Source: Massilia sp.
GTDB taxonomy: Bacteria > Pseudomonadota > Gammaproteobacteria > Burkholderiales > Burkholderiaceae_D
Assembly (NCBI GenBank): GCA_003484545.1
Contig: DNCF01000095.1
Coordinates: forward strand, 531 to 6,557
Reading direction: 5' to 3'
DNA: 6,027 nucleotides
Part shown: positions 1 through 6,003 of the stretch, in pieces
How the letters are laid out: each line of letters starts with the position of its first letter
Numbering within the stretch: position 1 is the stretch's first letter
Translations under genes and position numbers: made by a program
The notes under the pieces: model-generated
The model's input: the letters and a program-made list of their open reading frames with translations, nothing else
The model's database searches: none
Told to the model about the DNA's origin: nothing

Positions 1-1
1 G

Positions 2-550
2 GCCGCGCTGCTGACCTTCGGCGGCGCCTATGCCGTGCTGCCCTACGTGGTGCAGGGCGCGGTCGAGCACTACGGCTGGCTCGACGCGACCCAGATGATC
101 GATGGCCTGGCGCTGGGCGAGACCACGCCCGGCCCCTTGATCATGATCGTCGCCTTCGTCGGCTTCGTCGGCGGCTGGACCCATGCCCTGCTCGGGCCGC
201 AGGCGCTGCCGCTGGCCGGCCTGCTCGGCGGCGCGGTCGCCGCGCTGTTTACCTTCCTGCCCTCCTTCATCTTCATCCTGGCCGGCGGCCCGCTGGTCGA
301 AGCCACGCGCGGCGACCTGCGCCTCACCGCGCCGCTGACCGCCATTTCCGCGGCGGTGGTCGGCGTCATCGCCAGCCTTGCTGTATACTTCGGGCGCGAA
401 GTCTTCTTCGCCGGCGGCGTCTTCCAACCCGTCGCCCTCGTCATCGGGGCCCTGGCCGCGGTCGCGCTGCTGCGCTACCGGGTCGGCACCATCAAGCTGC
501 TCGCCGCCTGTGCGCTCGCGGGCCTCGTGCTATCGTATTGGTATGGCTGA
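2..550 (+). CDS. chrA: ChrA-family chromate transporter, C-terminal part (5' end outside window)
   Basis: Inner-membrane transporter of the CHR family, best known for exporting chromate. The reading frame is open from the window edge to TGA at 548-550, giving 182 residues; family members have about 400, so roughly the N-terminal half lies outside. The visible part is the second CHR half. Near its start is LTFGGAYAVLPYV, followed by the family signature GETTPGPLIM and then FVGFVGGW. Several long hydrophobic segments follow (AGLLGGAVAALFTFLPSFIFIL, an AAVVGVIASLAV stretch, a PVALVIGALAAVALL stretch and a last helix before YWYG), as expected for a polytopic membrane protein. A GTG at 35 is the first in-frame start-like codon inside the window, but it falls in the middle of the conserved motif and is not the real start. 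The gene overlaps moaA by 8 bases, which suggests co-transcription and translational coupling. Chromate specificity comes from the family; another oxyanion is possible. Confidence 0.9.
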   Translation, partial: AALLTFGGAYAVLPYVVQGAVEHYGWLDATQMIDGLALGETTPGPLIMIVAFVGFVGGWTHALLGPQALPLAGLLGGAVAALFTFLPSFIFILAGGPLVEATRGDLRLTAPLTAISAAVVGVIASLAVYFGREVFFAGGVFQPVALVIGALAAVALLRYRVGTIKLLAACALAGLVLSYWYG

Positions 551-1652
551 AAAAATCATCATGCTGAATGACCTGCGCAGTCCCGCGCTGGCCGTTCCGG
601 CAACACCCGTCGCACCCAGCGGCCACCTCGTCGATGCGCTCGCGCGTCCCCTGCACGACCTGCGGATCTCGGTCACCGACCGCTGCAATTTCCGCTGCGT
701 GTACTGCATGCCGAAGGAAGTGTTCGGCAAGGACTATCCCTACCTGCCGCATGGCGACCTGCTCTCGTTCGAGGAAATCACGCGCGTGGCGCGCATCTTC
801 ATCGCCCACGGCGTCGAGAAGATCCGCCTGACCGGCGGCGAGCCCCTGCTGCGCAAGAACCTCGAGCACCTGGTGGCGATGCTGCGCGCGCTGCCGACCG
901 CCTCCGGCCGGCCGCTCGACCTGACGCTCACCACCAACGGCTCGATCCTGGCGCGCAAGGCGCGCGCCCTGAAGGACGCCGGGCTGGACCGCGTCACGGT
1001 CTCGCTCGACGCCATCGACGACGCCGTCTTCAAGCGCATGAACGACGTCGACTTCGCTGTCGCCGACGTGCTGGCCGGGATCGAGGCGGCGCATGCCGCC
1101 GGCCTGGGCCCGATCAAGGTCAATATGGTGGTCAAGCGCGGCAGCAACGACGACCAGATCGTGCCGATGGCGCGCCACTTCAAAGGCTCGCCCGTGATCC
1201 TGCGCTTCATCGAATACATGGACGTGGGCGCCTCGAACGGCTGGAACATGGACGAAGTCGTGCCGTCCAGCGAAGTGGTGCGTCGGATCGGGGCCGAGAT
1301 GCCGCTGGCGCCGCTCGACCCAAACTACACCGGCGAGACCGCCGCGCGCTGGCGCTACCTGGACGGCGGTGGCGAAATCGGCGTCATCTCCAGCGTCACC
1401 GGCGCCTTCTGCAAGGACTGCAGCCGCATGCGCCTGTCGACCGAGGGCAAGCTCTACACCTGCCTGTTCGCCACCCAGGGCCACGACCTGCGCGCCCTGC
1501 TGCGCGGCGGCCATGACGACCTGGCGATCGGCGGCGCCGTCGCACGCCTGTGGCAGGGCCGCGCCGACCGCTATTCCGAGACCCGCACCATCAACACCAC
1601 GGGGCTGGCGCGCGGCGCGCGCAAAGTCGAAATGTCCTACATCGGCGGTTAA
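543..1652 (+). CDS. moaA: GTP 3',8-cyclase MoaA (radical SAM, molybdenum cofactor step 1)
   Basis: Cytosolic radical SAM enzyme that converts GTP to 3',8-cyclo-7,8-dihydro-GTP; with MoaC this gives cyclic pyranopterin monophosphate, the first molybdopterin intermediate. The product has 369 residues, slightly longer than usual (about 330-360) because of a variable N-terminus of some 35 residues. Both iron-sulfur cluster sites are complete. The N-terminal one is CNFRCVYC (Cys48, Cys52, Cys55). The C-terminal one has Cys290, Cys293 and Cys307, spaced CxxC-x13-C. The SAM-binding TGGEP motif is at 97-101, and RFIEYMDVG begins at 221. The chain ends in Gly-Gly, the conserved tail needed for activity in this family. 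I chose ATG 543, which overlaps the chrA stop, because MAEKIIMLNDLR resembles the N-termini of related MoaA proteins; ATG 561 is an alternative. Neither start has a clear Shine-Dalgarno, so coupling to chrA translation is likely. The longer open frame back to 378 is a chrA shadow. Confidence 0.96.
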   Translation: MAEKIIMLNDLRSPALAVPATPVAPSGHLVDALARPLHDLRISVTDRCNFRCVYCMPKEVFGKDYPYLPHGDLLSFEEITRVARIFIAHGVEKIRLTGGEPLLRKNLEHLVAMLRALPTASGRPLDLTLTTNGSILARKARALKDAGLDRVTVSLDAIDDAVFKRMNDVDFAVADVLAGIEAAHAAGLGPIKVNMVVKRGSNDDQIVPMARHFKGSPVILRFIEYMDVGASNGWNMDEVVPSSEVVRRIGAEMPLAPLDPNYTGETAARWRYLDGGGEIGVISSVTGAFCKDCSRMRLSTEGKLYTCLFATQGHDLRALLRGGHDDLAIGGAVARLWQGRADRYSETRTINTTGLARGARKVEMSYIGG

Positions 1653-1654
1653 AA

Positions 1655-3532
1655 ATGAACAAGCAAGCATCGATCAGCGGACTGATCCTCGCGGGCGGAC
1701 GCGGCTCGCGCATGGGCCACGTCGACAAGGGCCTGCAGCCCTTCCGCGGCAAGACCATGGTGGCGCACGTGCTCGAGCGCCTCGCGCCGCAGGTATCCAG
1801 CGTGGCCATCAACGCCAACCAGAACCTCGCCACGTACGCCGAACTCGGCGTGCCGGTCTGGCCGGACGACCTGGCCGGCTTCGCCGGGCCGCTGGCCGGG
1901 CTGGAAACCGGCATGCGCCGCTGCCAGACCACCTACCTGCTCACCGCGCCCTGCGATTCGCCTTTCGTGCCCGCCGACCTGGCCGCGCGGCTGCTGGCGG
2001 CGCTCGAGGAACAGGACGCCGACCTCGCCTTTGCCGCGACCCGGGAGCCGGGCCAGCGCACGCAGCCGCATCCGGTGTTCTGCCTGGTGAAGGCGAACCT
2101 GCTGCCGATCCTGTCGAGCTATCTGCTTGATGGCGGACGCCGCATGGACGGCTGGTACAAGGACCTGAAGGCGGTCGAGGTGCTGTTCGAGGACGCGGAC
2201 GCCTTCCGCAACATCAACACGCTCGACGAGCTGCGCAACCTGGATACCGGCGCCGCGCCGCGCCTGCGGGACGTGACGAGCTGCCTGTCGGCCTACGATC
2301 CGGACGCGCTGCCGGTGCGCGACGCCCAGCGCATCATCCGCGAGTTCGTGCAACCGGTGCGCGCCGTCGAACAGGTGGCGCTGCGCGCCGCCCTCGGCCG
2401 CGTGCTGGCGCGCGACATCGTCTCGCCGATCGACGTGCCGGCCCACGACAACTCGGCCATGGACGGCTACGCCCTGCGCGGCGCGGATATCCCGCTTGAC
2501 GGCGTGGCGCGCCTGGCCGTGATCGGCACCGTCTATGCCGGCCGCCCGACCGAACTGGTGCCCGGTCCGGGCGAATGCGTGCGCATCATGACCGGCGGCG
2601 TCATGCCCGCGGGCTGCGATAGCGTGGTGCCGCAGGAACTGCTGCTGGAAGACGGCGAGCACGAAGTCGTGCTGAAGGCGGGCACCATCCGCGCCGGCGA
2701 CAACCGGCGTTTTGCGGGCGAAGACCTGAAGGCCGGCAGCCCTGCCCTGCGCGCCGGGAAGATCGTCCGCCCGGCCGACCTGGGCCTGATCGCCTCGCTC
2801 GGCATCGCCGAGGTGCCGGTGCAGCGCCGCCTGCGCGTCGCCTTCTTCTCGACCGGCGACGAGCTGCGCTCGATCGGCCAGGCGCTCGATGAAGGCAGCG
2901 TCTACGACAGCAACCGCTACACCATCTACGGCATGCTGCAGCGCCTGGGCTGCGACATCATCGACATGGGCATCGTGCGCGACGACCCGGCGGCGCTCGA
3001 GGAAGCGCTGCGCAGCGCCTGCGAGAACGCGGACGCGATCGTCACCTCCGGCGGCGTCTCGGTCGGCGCGGCCGACTACACCAAGCAGATCATGGCGCGC
3101 CTGGGCGACGTCACCTTCTGGAAGATCGGCATGCGCCCGGGCCGCCCGCTGGCCTTTGGCCGCATCAACTCGAACGGCCGCAGCGCCTTCCTGTTCGGCC
3201 TGCCGGGCAATCCGGTGGCGGTCATGGTGTCGTTCTACTTCTTCGCGCGCGAAGCCCTGCTGCGCATGATGGGCGCCGAGGCGCCCCTGCCGCTGCTGCG
3301 CGCCCGTTCGCAGGGCGCGATCCGCAAGAAGCCGGGCCGCACCGAATACCAGCGCGGCATCCTGACCCACGGCGACGACGGCGCGCCCCAGGTACGCATC
3401 ACCGGCTCGCAAGGCTCCGGCATCTTGCGCTCGATGTCGGAGGCGAACTGCATGGTGGTACTGCACGATGAACAGGGCAGCGTCGCGGCGGGCGAGATGG
3501 TGGATGTGCTGATGTTCGAAGGGCTGATATAA
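1655..3532 (+). CDS. mobA-moeA: MobA-MoeA fusion: Mo-cofactor guanylyltransferase + molybdopterin molybdenumtransferase
   Basis: A single 625-codon frame encodes two cofactor enzymes. Residues 1 to about 198 are MobA, which transfers GMP from GTP to Mo-molybdopterin. They show LILAGGRGSRMG (10-21), DKGL (24-27), GPLAGL (78-83), PCDSPF (99-104), QPHPVF (137-142) and the usual terminal FRNINTLDEL (184-193). Residues from about 208 to 625 are MoeA, which inserts molybdate into adenylylated molybdopterin. They show DNSAMDGYA (265-273), TGGVMPAGCDSVV (313-325), GEDLKAGS (355-362), STGDEL (399-404), TSGGVSVGAADY (464-475), MRPGRPLAFG (493-502), LPGNPV (516-521) and GSQGSGILRSM (584-594). Both domains look full length, joined by only about 10 residues, with no stop codon between. 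ATG 1655 begins 2 bases after the moaA stop; GGCGG at 1644-1648 is a weak Shine-Dalgarno. The only internal start I see at the junction is GTG 2273, which would give a separate 419-residue MoeA. A fusion is the direct reading; a frame-restoring indel is the main alternative. Confidence 0.9.
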   Translation: MNKQASISGLILAGGRGSRMGHVDKGLQPFRGKTMVAHVLERLAPQVSSVAINANQNLATYAELGVPVWPDDLAGFAGPLAGLETGMRRCQTTYLLTAPCDSPFVPADLAARLLAALEEQDADLAFAATREPGQRTQPHPVFCLVKANLLPILSSYLLDGGRRMDGWYKDLKAVEVLFEDADAFRNINTLDELRNLDTGAAPRLRDVTSCLSAYDPDALPVRDAQRIIREFVQPVRAVEQVALRAALGRVLARDIVSPIDVPAHDNSAMDGYALRGADIPLDGVARLAVIGTVYAGRPTELVPGPGECVRIMTGGVMPAGCDSVVPQELLLEDGEHEVVLKAGTIRAGDNRRFAGEDLKAGSPALRAGKIVRPADLGLIASLGIAEVPVQRRLRVAFFSTGDELRSIGQALDEGSVYDSNRYTIYGMLQRLGCDIIDMGIVRDDPAALEEALRSACENADAIVTSGGVSVGAADYTKQIMARLGDVTFWKIGMRPGRPLAFGRINSNGRSAFLFGLPGNPVAVMVSFYFFAREALLRMMGAEAPLPLLRARSQGAIRKKPGRTEYQRGILTHGDDGAPQVRITGSQGSGILRSMSEANCMVVLHDEQGSVAAGEMVDVLMFEGLI

Positions 3533-3548
3533 CGATAACGTCGATGAC

Positions 3549-3573
3549 GTAGGGTGGGCGCCCCCGTGCCCAC
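3549..3573 (+). repeat. REP-like palindrome copy 1, GTAG-headed
   Basis: GTAG (3549-3552), one spacer base, then an imperfect hairpin. GTGGGCGC (3554-3561) pairs with GTGCCCAC (3566-3573) with one G-T wobble, around the loop CCCC. A tetranucleotide GTAG just 5' of a short palindrome is the layout of REP sequences recognised by RAYT enzymes, as known in E. coli. It lies 16 bases past the mobA-moeA stop and about 80 bases beyond the 3' end of the RAYT gene. A near-identical copy lies at 6004-6027 in the same orientation; both are preceded by AC. At the 3' end of the plus-strand operon it could also stabilise or terminate the message, although no T-run follows. Confidence 0.75.
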
Positions 3574-3623
3574 GCGTTATGCATCCGGCCCGATCATCGC
3601 CGTGCCACGCGTTACGCATGCGG
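3564..3623 (+). repeat. Degenerate direct repeat derived from the REP right arm
   Basis: The stretch 3564-3588, which begins in the loop and right arm of the palindrome, recurs at 3600-3623. The core is CACGCGTTATGCATCCGG (3571-3588) against CACGCGTTACGCATGCGG (3606-3623), with two mismatches over 18 bases. In both copies it is preceded by CCGTGCC or CCGTGC, with one base missing in the second copy. The second copy lacks the GTAG head and left arm, so it looks like a truncated or decayed REP unit. This suggests that a small REP cluster once stood here next to the RAYT gene. Confidence 0.6.
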
Positions 3624-3641
3624 ACCTATTCCAGGTCCGCA
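3619..3641. repeat. Perfect 9-bp inverted repeat (hairpin) between convergent genes
   Basis: TGCGGACCT (3619-3627) and AGGTCCGCA (3633-3641) are exact reverse complements around the loop ATTCC. The hairpin lies 10 bases beyond the RAYT stop and 86 bases past the mobA-moeA stop, and its left foot overlaps the end of the degenerate direct repeat. It could stop transcription from either side or protect 3' ends. No run of T follows on either strand, so it is not a textbook intrinsic terminator. It may equally be part of the REP cluster. Confidence 0.55.
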
Positions 3642-3651
3642 ACCTTCGGTC

Positions 3652-4203
3652 CTATTCGATCCACATCGCGTCCAGCTGCGGCGTCCCGCCCCAATCCGCC
3701 GGATACACGCCATTTTTCACGTACCGATGAAACGTCGAATACGGCCAATCCGCCGCACTCGCCACATGGCCATGCCGCACCGGGTTGAAATGGATGTAGT
3801 CCATGTGGCGCTCGAAATCGCGATCGTCGCGGATCTGGTGTTCATGGAAACGGCGTTGCCAGATCGACGCATCGCGGTGCTCGATACGCGACGGATTCCT
3901 GGTGCCGGTCGAGACCGTGGAAACCAGCGCAGACCGCGATACCGCGCTTTTGATGATGTCCCAGCGGGTCGAATAATCGGTATCGCCGTCGGGCAGGGTC
4001 CAGATGCAATGCAGGTGGTCGGGCATCAGCACCCATGCATCGATCGTGAATGGCCGTGATCGACGAACGTCTTCAACAGCCCGGCGCAATGCCGAGCGAA
4101 TTGGCGGCAGGCACAGGATCGGATGTCGCCGAAATGACGCCAACGTGAAAAAATAGGTCGCGCCAGTGCGGGAGCGGCGATAACGGGACATGGCAGCGCG
4201 CAT
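3652..4203 (-). CDS. REP-associated tyrosine transposase (RAYT, Y1/HUH IS200-like)
   Basis: A single-strand DNA nuclease of the Y1 family that, in studied members, cleaves and rejoins REP palindromes. The product is 183 residues, normal for a RAYT. It starts with the typical YRRSRTGATYFFT (8-20). The metal-binding HUH-type motif is His63-Leu-His65 within MPDHLHCIWTL (60-70), followed by the family's YSTRW (77-81) and WQRRFHEHQIRD (115-126). The catalytic tyrosine is Tyr136 in DYIHFNPVRHG (135-145). The tail has ADWPYSTFHRYV and YPADWGG, as in many RAYTs. No stop or frameshift interrupts it, so it is probably functional. ATG 4191 (residue 5) fits the family N-terminus as well as ATG 4203; neither has a clear Shine-Dalgarno, so I kept the longer form. 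It lies 51 bases downstream of rmuC on the same strand. Hand-counted lines are about 57-67% GC, against about 75% in a sampled mobA-moeA line, which suggests a different history. Confidence 0.93.
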   Translation of the reverse strand: MRAAMSRYRRSRTGATYFFTLASFRRHPILCLPPIRSALRRAVEDVRRSRPFTIDAWVLMPDHLHCIWTLPDGDTDYSTRWDIIKSAVSRSALVSTVSTGTRNPSRIEHRDASIWQRRFHEHQIRDDRDFERHMDYIHFNPVRHGHVASAADWPYSTFHRYVKNGVYPADWGGTPQLDAMWIE

Positions 4204-4254
4204 TGTAGAGGACGCGTAGCGCCGTTTGTTACGGTTCCACGGTCGTTGCCACGA

Positions 4255-5598
4255 TCATTCGTCCCGCTCCATCCCATCCGGTCCCAGCATCAGTTGCGCC
4301 GCCTCGCTCGGCAGCGCCTCGACCGACTTGAGCTTGCGCGCCATCTGGCGGCTGCGCACTTCGGCGCTTTCGATGTTCTTCGCCGCCTTCTCCAGGGTCG
4401 CCTTGGTGGCGGCCAGGACGTCGCCGAACTTGGCGAATTCGGTCTTCACCGCGCCCAGCACCTGCCATACCTCGGAGGAGCGCTTTTCCAGCGCCAGCGT
4501 CCGGAAGCCCATCTGCAGGCTGTTCAATAGCGCGGTAAGGGTCGATGGGCCGGCGATCGTCACCCGCAACGTGCGCTGCAGTTCGTCGGCGACGCCGGGG
4601 CGGCGCATCACTTCGGCGTACAGGCCTTCGGTCGGCAGGAACAGGATCGCGAAGTCGGTCGTCTGCGGCGGCGACACGTATTTCTCGCAAATGGTCTTCG
4701 CTTCGGCACGCACCGCGCGTTCGAGCTCGGCGCCATAGCGGGCGGCGCCGTCCGCGTCGGCGCGGTCCTGTGCTTCGATCAGGCGCTCGTACTGCTCCTT
4801 CGGGAACTTGGCGTCGATCGGCAGCCACAGCGGCGGCCCGCCATCGACCACGCCCGGCAGCTTGATCGCGAACTCGACGCGCGCGTTGGAGCCGGCCACG
4901 GTCTCGACGTTCTTCGCGTACTGGTCCACCGTCAGCACCTGTTCGAGCAGCATTTCGAGCTGCACTTCGCCCCAGGTGCCGCGCGTCTTCACGTTGGTCA
5001 GCACGCGCTTCAGGTCGCCCACGCCGATCGCCAGCTGCTGCATCTCGCCCAGGCCCTGGTGCACCTTTTCCAGGCGCTCCGAGACATGGCGGAACGACTC
5101 GGTCAGGCGCGTTTCCAGGGTCGTGTGCAGCTTCTCGTCGACGGTCTGGCGCATCTCTTCCAGGCGCCTGGCGTTGTCGACCTGCAGGTCGCGGATCTTG
5201 GTCTCGAGCGTGGCGCGCACTTCGAGCATGCGCTGGGCATTCGATTCGGTGAGATTGGCCAGGGTCTGCTGCAAGGTGTCGGCGAAGCGCTTCAGCGCGC
5301 GCGCCTGTTCCTCGCGCCCGCCGGCCGCGTGCAGCTGCATCTGCTGGCGCATGCTGTCCAGTTGCTGGACGGTGGCCGCCTGGTGCTGGGCCATGTGGGC
5401 CGCGAGTTCCTGGCGCGTGGCCTGGGCGCTGTGCTGCAGTTCCAGCCGCAGTTCGCGCTCGACGCGTTCGAACTGCTGGCCATTGCCGTCGTTGCCGCCG
5501 TTACCACTGAGGCCGCGCGCGCGCAACAGCACCAGGACCTGCAGTGCGATCACGGCAAGGAGCGCGATCGCGAGGACGGCGAATTGGAGGGTGCTCAT
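4255..5598 (-). CDS. rmuC: DNA recombination protein RmuC
   Basis: RmuC family protein, a predicted membrane-anchored nuclease-like protein. In E. coli, its loss raises recombination at inverted repeats, so it is thought to limit DNA rearrangement; its biochemical activity is poorly defined. The product has 447 residues, normal for the family. A single N-terminal membrane helix (about 5-26) is followed by a Gly/Asn-rich linker (31-40) and a long Gln/Glu/Arg-rich coiled coil (about 42-185). The conserved RmuC domain comes next: NVKTRGTWGEVQLEMLLEQ (202-220), QYAKNV (226-231), VEFAIKLPG (241-249), WLPIDAKFPKEQYERL (258-273), ILFLPTEGLYAEV (318-330), AGPSTLTALLNSLQMGF (349-365) and KFGDVL (390-395). 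ATG 5598 lies 1 base after the globin stop, with AAGG 9 bases upstream as a weak ribosome site, so the two genes are very probably one transcript. The large open frame opposite it is a composition shadow. Confidence 0.96.
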   Translation of the reverse strand: MSTLQFAVLAIALLAVIALQVLVLLRARGLSGNGGNDGNGQQFERVERELRLELQHSAQATRQELAAHMAQHQAATVQQLDSMRQQMQLHAAGGREEQARALKRFADTLQQTLANLTESNAQRMLEVRATLETKIRDLQVDNARRLEEMRQTVDEKLHTTLETRLTESFRHVSERLEKVHQGLGEMQQLAIGVGDLKRVLTNVKTRGTWGEVQLEMLLEQVLTVDQYAKNVETVAGSNARVEFAIKLPGVVDGGPPLWLPIDAKFPKEQYERLIEAQDRADADGAARYGAELERAVRAEAKTICEKYVSPPQTTDFAILFLPTEGLYAEVMRRPGVADELQRTLRVTIAGPSTLTALLNSLQMGFRTLALEKRSSEVWQVLGAVKTEFAKFGDVLAATKATLEKAAKNIESAEVRSRQMARKLKSVEALPSEAAQLMLGPDGMERDE

Positions 5599-5599
5599 C

Positions 5600-5989
5600 T
5601 CAGTCGGCCTTGTTGCGCATCCAGTCGGCGGTCTGGTAGAAGGACTGCATCAGGCGCAGGCGCAGCGCGTCGTCCATGCCGATGTCTTCCATGGCCCAGG
5701 CCATCGCGCGCAGCCATTGGTCGCGCTCGCTGGTGCCGATCGCGAACGGCAGGTGGCGTGCACGCAGGCGCGGGTGGCCGTAGCGTTCGATGAACAGGTC
5801 GGGCCCGCCCATCCAGCCGGACAGGAACATGAACAGCTTCTCGCGCGAGCTGTCGTTCGGTTTCGGGTGCATTGCGTGGATGCCGGCGAATTCCGGCTCC
5901 AGTTCCATCAGGTCGTAGAAGCGGTCGACCAGTTCGCGCAGGCGGCTTTCGCCGCCGATGATTTCGTACAGGGTTTGGTTCTCGGACAT
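5600..5989 (-). CDS. Group II truncated haemoglobin (trHbO type)
   Basis: A small cytosolic haem protein of 129 residues, typical for 2-on-2 globins. The family binds oxygen and related ligands and is linked to oxygen, NO or peroxide handling; the exact role here is not known. Key sites are visible: the Phe24-Tyr25 pair (B9/B10, distal tyrosine), the proximal haem-ligand His79 in RARHLPFAIG (76-85), and Trp92 (G8), which marks group II. MGGPDLFIERYGHPRLR precedes the proximal helix as in other members. I chose ATG 5989 (MSENQTLYEIIGG) because family proteins begin close to the YEIIGG motif. The open frame extends to a GTG at 6016, but that codon lies inside the REP-like palindrome. GGCGGG lies directly before the ATG, too close to be a good Shine-Dalgarno. 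rmuC follows after 1 base. A GTAG-headed hairpin lies 15-38 bases upstream of the ATG, inside the probable leader or promoter. Confidence 0.95.
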   Translation of the reverse strand: MSENQTLYEIIGGESRLRELVDRFYDLMELEPEFAGIHAMHPKPNDSSREKLFMFLSGWMGGPDLFIERYGHPRLRARHLPFAIGTSERDQWLRAMAWAMEDIGMDDALRLRLMQSFYQTADWMRNKAD

Positions 5990-6003
5990 CCCGCCATCAT
6001 AAC

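Noticed and set aside
378..542. Upstream extension of the moaA frame
   Set aside because: It lies wholly inside chrA in another frame and encodes a Ser/Pro/Arg-rich stretch unlike any MoaA N-terminus.
492..1670. 392-codon open frame on the minus strand opposite moaA
   Set aside because: Composition shadow of moaA with no domain motif or ribosome site.
1649..3619. 656-codon open frame on the minus strand opposite mobA-moeA
   Set aside because: It runs opposite two recognised enzyme domains, is rich in Arg/Ala/His/Gln as expected for an antisense high-GC frame, and shows no family motif.
4204..4254. Possible REP or terminator between rmuC and the RAYT gene (GTAG at 4216-4219, CCGT/ACGG hairpin at 4222-4234)
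   Set aside because: The GTAG is not followed by a palindrome and the hairpin stem is only 4 bp, so chance is sufficient.
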